DNA of 64,000 bases from contig NW_024037076.1 of the NCBI RefSeq assembly GCF_015706575.1, forward strand, positions 14,016,898 through 14,080,897, written 5' to 3'. Positions within the stretch are counted from its first letter, which is position 1; each line of letters starts with the position of its first letter. Below the pieces are notes generated by a model. That model had not been told where the DNA came from, made no database searches, and was given only the letters and a program-made list of their open reading frames with translations. This DNA is from Patiria miniata (lineage: Eukaryota; Echinodermata; Asteroidea; Valvatida; Asterinidae). Below, piece by piece: positions 23,801 through 35,800 of the stretch. The translations under genes and the position numbers were made by a program.

Positions 23801-26800
23801 TCACCAGCCGGTCTCACCGGTCTCACCAATATGGCGTCAAATTCATTCATTGTGCGGCTCTTTATCCGCTATCCTGTCTTTATATAGAGATCAGTGGGGA
23901 AACCTGATGGTCTCGTGGTAATTTGACGTCATACAATCAGAACCTATACTGTAACAAGGTTTCGGTGGAGACACGGCGCATTTACATTGGATGTTGTAAT
24001 GTCTGCTTTATATTTTGCTGAATATCATAAACCCTATCCCTTAAATTCGCATACACTTGCCAAAATTGATAGGAGCATTTCAGAGGAGTGAATAATTGCT
24101 CCATTAGTGTGCATAAATGCCAAATTGAAGAAGTACACCATCAATATTTTCAGGTCACCAAAATTCCACGTTTATCCCTGGAGCAATTCACTGAGAAATT
24201 TCAAAACTGTGTCGTCCATTGGCCCTAGAAATTCCACACATCTTCATGCAGCAGGCCTTAAAAATAGGTGTTACTATCTGTTTTCCATCAGGCATCCCTT
24301 GTGAAAACTAGGAAAGTATAGCCATTTCTAGAATAACCATGATAACATGGACAGAGAATCAAGATGGAAAGCTGCTCAAAAGTTGTTGATGCGCCTTTGA
24401 AGAGCGTTCGATTGCCTTTGATGAGCGTTCGATTTACCTGTGACCCATATTGTTGTGCGCACGCATGCGCCGTTGAAATACTGAACTGGCTATAATATTG
24501 ATGTGCAAGTTCCTCATGCAAAGATCATGTATATTCATGTCATGTATACTTAAAGGGAAGATACAACATTTGCAAACATCAAAAAACGAAATGATCAAAT
24601 TAACACGATATACCTTACTGAATTGTTAGGGAATGACATTCTAAAGCACCCTGTAAAATCGTGGCTCCTGGTGTGCTGACATTTTCAAGAAAAACTGTGT
24701 TTTTCAAACACTGGTCGGCCGACCAGCGTTGGAGAAAACTCGCTTTTTTCAAAAGCTGTTCTTAATTTTTCGTATTCAGTTATTCCACATTTTCTTTGCA
24801 ATTGATTACACACCTGTGAAGGAGTACAAGCCTGTTAGACTGATTCTCTGACCTTACAATTCCCCAAAGTCTATAAATTGCTCCGTTTCATCTTAAGTGG
24901 GGTCAGGGAACCAGACTACAAGAGCATGATTGGTTTTCTTGGTTTTTCCAGCATCTACAAGCCCAAAACGTGAAACAACTCAGTTAAACAATATTTGCCA
25001 TAACATACTAATCCTCCAAATCCATTTATTTCTGAAAATTGCAGCAAAAGCAAATGTTGTACATTCCCTTTAAAGGGAATGTACATTCCCTTTAAAGGGA
25101 ATGTACATGTACATCATTGGCTTTTGCTGTAATTTTCAGAAATGGACTATTTGAGGGGTTAGTATAATAGATCAAATATTGTTACACTGACATGTTTGAA
25201 GTTTTATGTTCGAAAATGCTGGAAAAACCAGGAAAAACAAAATTGTTCAAGTAGTCTGGTTCCCTGACTCCACTAAAGATGAAATGGATCAATTTATAGT
25301 TGCCAGAAAATTGTAAGGTAAGGGAACCAGTCTAGCTGGCCTGCACCCGTCCATGAACATGTAACCAATACCAAACAAAATTTGTACTGAAAAAAGGTAA
25401 ATTCAAGTTGGAGCAGAAGTTGAAATATAGTTAGGTTTTTCCAACGCTGGTCGGCCGACCACCGTTGGAAATGTATACAAAAATACCATTTTCTTGAAAA
25501 TGACTTCACACCACGTGCCCTAATTTTACAGGATGCTTTAGACTCTCATTTACCAACATCCTAGTAAGGTATTTCTTAAAAACTTGGTAGTTTTATTTTT
25601 CGATGTTTGCAAATGTTGTATATTCCCTTTAATACAATTTACCGTCCTACATACTGCCTATACATGTACTTCAGCAATCCACAGCAAACTTGTATACATC
25701 ATAGAAAAAGAAAGGACACACATGCACATTGTACATGCAGAAGACTACAGAGCAAAGGTTCCCCTGAGGGATTGTGTTTTCTTTGACTTGTCATTCCTGG
25801 AATAGCATCATCTAATTGATGAGCAGCATTGATGCTGCCGGAGTGACTGTGTTGTGTCACTGTGTGGACACATCCTTGAGTATGTGTGGCACAATAAAGT
25901 GTCTTGGGTACATATTACATGTTCCTTTAGCTTTTGAATTTAAAGAATGCGGGTGATTAAGGAATGTCAGGCTACTGGTGATGGGGTTCATCATTGGCTG
26001 CAGATCAGTTCACATTGAAGAATGACATCTGTTTTATAATTAAATACAAGGTCACATGGGGTGTCAAAAATATAAATTTTCGTTCATATGGCTAGAAAGT
26101 ACTACAGCATAATTTGTTGGTGATACATGTTGCAGATCAGTTCACATTGAAAAATGACATCTGTTTTATAATTAAATGTTATTTATTTACCCTCGAGGTC
26201 TGCGGTATTTGGGTGTCAAAAATATATTTTTTTTGTTTTAGGCCAAAAAAAAAATACTCGGTCTCTGGTCAGACAAAAGTTCCGGAATTGATGCGGCGAC
26301 GCGGCTTTTTTTTTTTTTTTCAAGCTTGGATTGTACAGACAAGGTGGGGTACTATTTTGCTTTTTTTGGTGTCTTCATGTACATTGGTGTCCTCCATAAT
26401 TTGCCTTGGTGCAATTTGCCATTCCTTGGTGCTCTTTGGTAAAAAAATATTTGAGGAGGTGTGGCAATAGAGGGCGCTGTTGGAGCTACCGCGGAACATT
26501 TTGTGAAAAAAAAAGGTTGACGCGCATGATTAAAATCGACCGACTTTTTTTTTTTTTTGGCCTAATGGCTAGTAAGTGCTTCAGCATATTTTTTGGTGAT
26601 GCATGTACAATGTATGAGTATGTTGGCATACATTACACACAGTGCAAAATTAAGTTACCAGAACCTTAATTGTTTTTCCATTTGACATGGGTTTCATATC
26701 ACACAGTCCATGTACATGTATACTGAATTATTTGCCACTTCTCCCCCAAAAATTGTTTCCAGCAGCTCTTTATACCATAACCATACACATCTGCTCATGA

Positions 26801-29800
26801 AATTCAATTCATGTAACCCAAGTCAGTATCCGCCGGTAATACCTGCTGTGTTTATAAGTATAGGAAAAGATGATAGGGCATTACATTAAAACCTCAATTA
26901 CTTGTGGTTAGCCACAATGCTATATTGCATTGGCTGTAGTTCCTTCGCAAAAACAAGAAGAATATGTTATATTCCCAGCTTCAAAAGAAGACCAACACTT
27001 CAAAAAAATTGTGTCGTTTACAACATCTTGATAAAAACTTTGGCAGGGGTCCCAGTCACTCTGGAAATCAGGGGAAAAAATTGAAAACGAGTTTCCATTT
27101 TTCTAATTCTAGTCAGGAAAAACTCGGGGAATGTGGGAAAAACACCAAAACTCGGGGGAAACAGTGACCCAGAAGGGAAAGGTTTTCACCAGTTTGGTGT
27201 ATGTGCGTCTGGTGCCAAGTGTCCAAGTCGTGTCCAAGTTACGTGTATGTCCACTGACAAACTGGCTGTGGTGGTGTTTTAGTGTTTATTCAGAGGGAAT
27301 AACACACACCTCTCCAGCCAATTAAACAATTGGCCGTGTATACTACATTTTGAATTCCTACCGGTAGCAACCTTGTTATTACTATATTAGTGAAAATATT
27401 TCTCATGCAATTTCGGAAACTTCTCGGGGGAGATCTCAGGGAAGACTCAGGGAATTTTGTTTTCATAAATTGCTGGAATCCCTGTTTAGTCTCATTTTTT
27501 TTACCGTTGTAAATAAACAATCTGTATATGAATGGATGAATAAATGAATAAATTATTATCAGACAGCAATATAGCTTCTATGATGTCTTGTTTTGCAGGA
27601 AGCCCACTGATGAGCTCACTCACTTCGTCAAGACAGAGATCTTCCATAGCTGGTTCCCCGTACAGTTCACCGGTTCCGTCTCCATCCACAAAGGCTTCTT
27701 TCCGTTACAGGTGAGAAATGAAACTGGGTTGAATCAAGGCAGTATCCGAATGACTTGTCTATGTCTTGCAGTTACACATAAATGTGCATATATGGGCTCC
27801 GTGCAAGTGCGCAGTGCATGAACAAGAGAGGGCGCTTTTTGACCACTTTCGAGAGCCCCGTAGGCGGGACACACTGTGCGCATACTGCATCGTGCAAAAT
27901 TAGCGCGAAGTGTGCACAAATTATTCAGTGCTGTCAGGAATGAGTTTGTCTTACATTCACTATGTGGACTTGTGAACAAAAGATGTCCACATAATGCAGG
28001 TTGTGTTGACGTTATGTGGACTAAGCCGTGTCCACATAACGTTTTGCCCTCTCTGGAAAACAGGTTTAGAGGCATTTTTGGGTTAGGTTTATCTGTGGCA
28101 AAATGAAGAGAAACACTAAAGGGAATCATAGAAAAAAAAATTGGGTTGAAAGAGTTTTCACAGTTAAAGTTATTTTTTGTACCGAGTTTTCTTAACTACA
28201 CAAAAACAAAGGAATGTCCGCATAGCGTATGTAAACCAAACATTTGCGTGTTTTTATGTGTTTAAAATATCAATTGTATTCTTGGTCATATGGAATTGAA
28301 AAATTCCTTTTTTTAACACACAAACTGAAGAAATATTCTGCTTCCGTATTGTAAAGAAAATGTTTGGGGCTGTTTGGATCTTTTGTCTGGTCTTTTTATT
28401 ATTTTATCCCAGGATCAGACACAGGTTTATTCAATAACACCCAGTACATGTGGGTTACTAGTCAAAGGTGGAGAGTCTACACATTGCATTTATTTTTGCA
28501 AAAAGTATGGATTGTTGAAGTCAACAAAAGTGTCAGCTTCCCACAGCATCCCTATGGCATGACTCACAGCATGTTAGGCAATCCCCATCTCAAAACACCC
28601 CCACAGTCCAAAATGGAACAACCCAAAAGTTTGTCGTCCCATTTGTCCTCAACAATGGTATTTGTGTGGACACTGTAACTTTTTTATGTAGGCAGGATTT
28701 TGGCAGGTACCATTATGAAGTAGGGATGAAATACGCAGAGGTATTTGGAGGTCATGGTTACCCCAGCAAGGGGTATACTCCGAAGCCAGATCATAAATTG
28801 GCAGTAATAGTTTAGGTTGAGTTTCACTGTCAGTGTTTGGGTGGGGATTTGTGGTCTGATAACTTTGTTTTCTTGGAGGAAGGTGTTGGTACATGTAGTT
28901 GCTGAATTTCAACGGGTTGTTCTGCAGAATTGAATTGCGTACGTATACATTTGTACCGGTAGGTGGTAGGAAATCCTCTTCCTTTTTCCTTTTTTTGGCA
29001 GTCCAGTTTTTTTTATCTTTTTTGGTGTTGTTGGGTAATTTAACTTTTTTGGCTGTAAAACTTTTGTAAAGTGAAGCAAATTTTCTGTTTCTCGGATGAA
29101 GGATTTGGTGTGATATACATACAGTGTACATGCTGTTTTTGCTTCAAAAATAAATGTGGTTGGTCTTATTTGAAGTACATATTCTCATTAGTTATTTGGA
29201 GTTGACATGTACCGGGTCCGTTTGTATGAACTTGTATGCATTTCTTCTTAGGAACAGACTGGAATGTCATTTTGGAATAGCAAGTAAGCTGTCCTGTCTT
29301 TAAAAAAAGGCATGTGTGTTTGTTTTCTATGTGTGAAATTCTTCAAACAAGTTGTAAACTTATATGTATTTCCAATACAATTAACCCTCCTATGTAAACA
29401 TACATTCTGTGCCAAGTTGTGCTTTCAGTCAAAATCAATCAAGTGACTGTTTTCAACAGTTATTTTAAGAGCTCGCACCCTACATAAAGCAAGATTGACT
29501 GGCCGTGACTGCTCATGTAACTTGATACAGCTTTGCTTTGACTGTTAACTTGTCTGCTTTGTCTGTTCATGATCAGTTGACTGAGTTTGACTAGCCACAG
29601 TGCTTGTTTGACATACATGTTCCGTTACATGTATGATCTGACTGCTGGTGACTAGCCTGTGTTAAAAGTATAGCAGGGGAAGTGGATGGAAATTTGACTG
29701 TCTGTGACTGCTTAAACAGCAGGAGTTTTAAGTGATTTGTGTTGCCTTCATGCATCGGTCAATCTTTGTTATTAACCCTAACCACCCAGAATCCATCAAA

Positions 29801-32800
29801 ATCCATACCCCTGTTTTGGAGTATTTCGGTGGATTCAGGATATTGAAAACAGGGTGATTTTGTTGGATTGCGGATTGTAAGCCTAGCAGTACTGCAGGAT
29901 TTTGATGGATTCAGGATACCTCCATTCTTCTGAGCAGTCACCAACACCAACATTTTTGTACGTGACACAATAGCGGGATTTTGGCGGATTCATGATACTT
30001 TCTAGTAAAGATACCCAAGGGGTTAGGGTTAAAGAAATCAACTCCTGCCTTATAATTTTTTCATAATATTTTACGTACATGCGAACTAACATGTGCAGTT
30101 AGCAGGAAAGGCTCCGGAATAAGAGACCACACACACGTGTACAGGAAGTCTTACTGAGTAATTGTCATATATATCTAGAATTATCCAGATTCCATTCATT
30201 CAAGGACTAACACCGTCCATGCACTTGGCAACAGCCTTGTAACGCACATAGGACTAGCAGGAAGTGAACGAGTTCCGATTTCCAGAAGCAAAAGTTTGTA
30301 ACCAACCACAGACGCAACCAATTTTATTGATAATGGAACGGTAGTAGGCTTATATCGTACAGTGTAAAATATTCTAGGTCGTGTTGTTTTGATGATTGTC
30401 AAGGCTGTTTCATGCGTGATAATATTCTGTGGGTGTTCCGGTCAGTCGTTGCAATTGTTCCGGGCCAGCCTCTGTGATATATGCCTGTGAATCAGCCCGT
30501 TGAGGACAATACAACCGTTGATGTGTGATGAACATGACGGATCGCTGTGCATTGCTGTGGAATTTATAGTATTTGTGATTTTTTTATGGAATTGTATTGA
30601 GAAAGTCAGGTATTGACTTTCAGAGAAGTGAGTTAGTCTGTGGGTTAAGCACTTTTACCAGGAATTTTCTGTGGAGTTATATTTCAGTGTGGGTGAGTTT
30701 CACGTTTTACATTATGAAGTTTGTTATATACTAAATGAGAGACATCATCACCTGAATAGTTTGGTAATCCCAAAATCTGTCAAATTTCCAACAGTAAGTT
30801 GACTATTTTTGTACTCTGACCGAATTAAGAAACTTGTTTATAAAAGAAAATCGTGTATTTTCAATCAATCAATGCACTAAAAAAGTTGTGTTTTTCTTTT
30901 CTTTTTTCAGCACAATCCCTGAAGGGGTAACACCAGAGGTAAGTTAAATTTTTTTAAGGCATTTACGAAAGATTTCCCCCATAGCTGAACTTACAGGGTG
31001 AGTCAGAATGATCTGGACCCAAATTAAAGACAATTAAAAAAAGTTTGTAGCAATTATCAAAAGAAAGCTTATGGACTGGGCTTTCATATCCTAGATTTTG
31101 AAAGTGCTGCATGCAGAACTTCACTAAAACAATGGTCCCGACATTTGGGTTTCGCTTTTTTTGACTCACCCTGACTACTACTCTATTGGAACAGGTGTCC
31201 TGTGAACATTGAAGTTCAATCCCATTATTTGGTTGGTTGATCAATTTAAACTGTTCTTTAATACAGACAAGAAACTGAGACCGCTGTCCTTGATTAGTTC
31301 TTACTAATAAACACGTCAGGGTAATTGTTTGGCCAGCTGTTTAAAAAAAATCTTTCATAGAACATTTTGTGTGGTGGTTATATGCTATGCCATAGTAAAG
31401 ATGTGTTGATTGTTCTCAATTTGTGTTTCTACAGTTGCCGCCATCTCCCAAGACATTCAAAATGGATTATCAAGACACCTCGCCCGAGGACCTTCGCAAA
31501 GAACTGGAAGCAGAACTGAAACTGCCCAACAATGACATCCGGAGCCATGCCTGGTTCCACGGCGGCATCAGCCGCGACAAAGTGGAGAAGCTCCTCATGT
31601 CAAACGGCGACTTCCTGGTGCGGGATTCCATCTCCCAGCCAGGGAATTATGTCCTGTCTGTGTGCTGGAGGAACTCACCCATGCACTTTGTCATCAATAG
31701 GGTGGTTCTTCAGGCCGACACGCCGTACGCCTCCATCCAGTACCAATTCGAGCGGGAGTGCTTTGACTCCATCCCGTCGCTGATTCGGTTCTACATCGGA
31801 AATGCGCGTCCCATCTCGCAGACTTCCGCTGCCGTCATCCAGCGGCCCGTCAACCGCTCCGTCCCGCTGAGCTTCATCGACAGCAAGTACGCTGCCATCA
31901 ACAGGTCCCAGGCCAGCGCCTACACGTACGGGGTGTTGCCCAGGAGGGTCGTGACTCCTCGCTTGGCGCTGGGGCAGGACAACTTCCGACAGCGGTCGGG
32001 AAGCCAGCCGGCCATCATGCGCAACTCCGTGGTGGACCCTGCCTTGCTGGGACGGTCGGAGAGCTCCCCGACCATAAATCGCCCAATGAATGGTTTTGCC
32101 GTGCAGCCGCTAAACGACAAAAGCGAACATCGCCCACTGGGCAGGACAGGCAGTGAACCTATTATAGAGTCTCCCGATAAGGTAGACTATGTGTACCCTG
32201 CCCCCAATGCGAGCTCCTCAGAGGACCTCACTGCACCCCCTCTACCCCCGTCAAGGACGAACAAATCTTCTGGTGAGAGCATAACCAATGGAAATGTAGC
32301 ATCTCTCACAGAGACAATCAATGTTGTCAATCGCGGCTTTGATCCGCCGAACATGTTTGTAGTAGACCACGTTTATAGTGAAATTGACCAATACGATCCT
32401 CTACCGATCAGGTTCTCCGTGCTTCACGACAAGTCGGACTCAAAACCCACTCTCCAAGAGGAAAATGGTAACGAACCGGACTTGAAAGAAAAGAAACGAC
32501 ATTCAGACACAAGGAACTCCGTGCTGGACACGGACTACTCCAAAGTAGCGGAAATGGATAAAGACGTCGATAAACGGCCAGAGAAACTTGTCACCCCCTT
32601 GCCTCAAATGGAAGAGCCCTCTTGCATCCACTTGTCAGACTTCACCACGTCTTTAATGGGCAGTGAAAACAAGCCGCTGGAGGGGACCATTTTGGCCGAG
32701 GTGAAACAAAGACTTTTGGACACAGATCCTGTCGTTCTTGCCAAACACATCACGACGATTGACTTTGAGGTAAAGCAAAATCATTGGCACAATTTTTTGC

Positions 32801-35800
32801 TGGTTCATACTTCACACGAAAGCGAAAGCAAAGCGAATTTCATGACATCAACAATTGAACTGTCATTGTGACGTTTTCCGCTACCTCAAGGAATTCGCTT
32901 TGGACTGACATTCGCATGAAGTATGAGCCAGCCATTGCACAGAAACAAGCATAAACTTGATGTGTTGCAGATAATTTTGAGCTACAAAATGAATGCTGCA
33001 CATAACGGTACATGTATGCCTGGATAACCTTACCAAAAACCCTCATGTAAAAGTGGAGTGCTGTGGCCTCGTGGTCTGGAGCATTGAATTCATGGTCTGC
33101 GGGTAATTCTGCAGGTTGTGGGTTCGAGGCCAGCCTGTGGCTATGGTGCATGTGCCCTCGGGCAAGGCACTTTGTCACTCATTGCTTTTCTCCATCCAGG
33201 AGTATATGGGTACCTGTGAGGGCAGAGATGGTTATTGTGGTTGATTTCAGCTGCTTTGCGCCGAAATGGCAGCAACGAGCTGTATACTCCCCAGGGAGCT
33301 GAGATGGAATTTGGGATGTTTCACTGGCCCAATGAGCAGGGTAATAATGATGTAGCCCCTTGAGTGCCAATACTGATGGATACATGCGCCTTATAAATAT
33401 ATACGCATTATTTCATTATTAAACACAGGGTTGTAGATACTCAACCATCTTTTTGAATCTTTTGTGTTGGAATATTTTGGAATGTGATGTGGACACCTAA
33501 ATAGTTTTCAATTTTAAAAAAGGCCAACATTGTGAACTCTCCTGTACTCTCCTAATTTTGTTTTAATTGAAAAAACACACAGTGTGATCTATAATTAATC
33601 TTGCAGGAGAAAATTTCAGTTTAGTAGTGAGTCATATCCCATGTGACTGGTCCTCTCATGTGACTGGTCCTGTCACAGTCACATGACTTTCACTGTCACT
33701 CATTTAGGCTAAACAAAATTACCATCATGCTATGATTGACTTTTTTTTTTAAACAGATTCTGTTATTGCAAAAAAGATAATCTGGTCCATTTGGGGGAAA
33801 AAAATTTTCCCAAATGTACCCGATGGAAAAAAAAGTCAATCGTAATTGTCATTTACTATCTTGTTTAAAAATCAAAATCTAAATTTTCTGGACAACCAAC
33901 CGGTTCGTTTCAGAACCAAACATCTTCTTAAAAGAGATTGTTCCCAATTGGTGATATTGCAAACCCTCACTAGTTTACACTACCGCCATACAAAGTTCCA
34001 AAGCCTCTTTAAATTTTATGGGTCAAAATTAAGACATTGAAAATGAAAACTGTCAGAGTATCAACCAAGATGTGTACAAACTTTTCCTAGCTTTCCAAGC
34101 TTTTGGATATTCAGTTTAGATATGCTGGATATGATTCCAAATCTTAACAGTTTGCCAGATTTTACTAGGAGTAAATAACTGCTGGCTAAGTATACACCAT
34201 GCGAACATTATCTCAATATCGGGTTTTGCCCTTCACCGACTTATTTTATAAACACTGTATACTCAGTGTTGTCCCGAGTGGTTGTGAGAATTTTTTTTTG
34301 GTGGGACTCGAACCCGCGACCTCCTGCTTTCTAGCGCAGACGTCTTACCACTTGACCACCGAGCTTGCCGGGGTCGGATGACTGGTTCGAATCAGATCTA
34401 GCAGCGGGTACCGCAATGAAACTAGATGGAATTTGCGTTGGGTGATTTAAATTCTATATTGGGTTTTGCCCTTCACCGACAAATATTTTTCTCATCTTGC
34501 AAATCAGTAAGTAAATCAGAAATATATAGTATTTTCTGGTTTTGTTTCTTCAGATGTGTCGGATCACAGACACTTCAAGCAGGCAGCCGGGCCTAGAGGT
34601 CATCACGCTACCCCAGGGAGTGCAGATCAGGCAAGATCTTCTGGAAAGGTTTGTACTACCGTCACAGAGTATTGATAAATACTGACAGATTTGCACCTCA
34701 AGCTTGACATGAAAACGGCCACCACCTTCCAACCCTGCAGCAAATTCACAAGGAACCAGTGTTCACAACTACCGTAATTTTTTGGAATATAAGCCCCGGC
34801 TTATACGTTGAATTTGCCCATGAAAATGTTTACTGCGGCTTATATACACAGGGCGGCTTATATGCGAGAGCCTTGAAGAATAAAAATGATATTCAAATGT
34901 GTATTTAATGTGCTGGTACAAGAAAACATCTGTTGCTGAAATGAATTGTCAATTAAGATTAAGTCATTAACAAACCAAAAGCACGTCCCACGAAAATATA
35001 CCGAGCGGTAAAAAGTACGACAGGCTGGCCGGCCATGCGTGAGTGAAAGCTGTCTTCGACAACCGGCTGTACGTGATACTGCTGCATGTCATGCTGCATG
35101 CATTTCCAATGGACCACACTGTTTGTGGTTATAAAGGGGTGTACTTTCTTGGGAACAATAATAACCAATATTTTTAGCTGTTTAAAAAAAGAAAGAAAAA
35201 GACACCTAATACTTATTATGGAGTTTAAAACATTTCTTTATTTGATAATCAGTTGTTCAACGTCACAATATATTTTTTCCTTGAAATGTATTCAAGAAAC
35301 GATGTAAAACTCAAAACAGGGGCTAAATCACCACTTAGGAAATTAATGGATACGTCCGTAAAAATGTCGGCATCGTGCTGACTGTTTTTGAAGAAAGTTA
35401 CGATCGAAACTTGCATTTTTGACGTTACTACTCATTAGTAATCACAACAATTTGATAAGTTTTGTTGTAAAAACGGACCTTTTATTCTTAGGACAAAGCA
35501 AGATTTGTAGCGCTCCACTCAGACAACACATGGGTGGGTTGCATACTCTCTCATTCGCCGGCGCAGGCTACTGGGCCATGCACTAAGTTTTAGGCCGGGG
35601 ACCAGAGGGGCCAGCCGGCAGCAATTCCCAGTGTTTATATTTCTCAACATCAATTTCCATATTTGTTTGTAAGAGTATCGGAGCATTTTGACTAGAATTT
35701 GGTGGTCTTACAAAATTGAAACCGCTGCGGTCGATCAGTGCGGCTTATACGCCGGTGCGGCTTATACTGTAAAGCTTGCTTGCATTCTTGTCAGTTCTCA

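Larger units (their letters stand above)
20956..27598 (+). other. intron 2
   Basis: Phase-1 intron of 6.6 kb. Contents in order: pseudo-exon copy 2, TIR element W, pseudo-exon copy 3, foldback Y, inverted-repeat element Z, MITEs A3 and A4 head to head, and a tandem duplication carrying MITE F2. The stretch 26605-27598 has nothing I recognise. Confidence 0.8.
27711..30910 (+). other. intron 3
   Basis: Phase-2 intron of 3.2 kb with MITE C2 and a piggyBac-like MITE. I recognise nothing in 28235-29771 or in 30033-30910, apart from a slightly GC-richer patch at 30430-30620 that might be an alternative first exon; evidence for that is weak. Confidence 0.75.
32770..34553 (+). other. intron 5
   Basis: Phase-0 intron with a tRNA-headed SINE, a small hairpin with gattgactttttt arms (about 33734-33840) and a copy of the tRNA-like element S. 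Nothing else is recognised. Confidence 0.8.

Noticed and set aside
28649-29131. 160-codon open frame on the minus strand
   Set aside because: Lys/Pro-rich composition from AT-rich DNA, no domain, no splice or repeat context; it lies in intron 3 of a plus-strand gene.
31423-31434. Start codon at the head of the SH2 exon frame
   Set aside because: The codon there is GTG within the acceptor region; the exon starts at 31435 after tttctacag.
32770-32871. Extension of the SH2 exon frame to 32871
   Set aside because: Homology to BCAR3 stops at 32769, where a gtaaag donor lies, and the next exon continues in phase 0.
34297-34358. Functional tRNA-Ser gene on the minus strand
   Set aside because: A and B boxes are present but the long variable arm and proper acceptor stem are missing; it is a tRNA-derived repeat.
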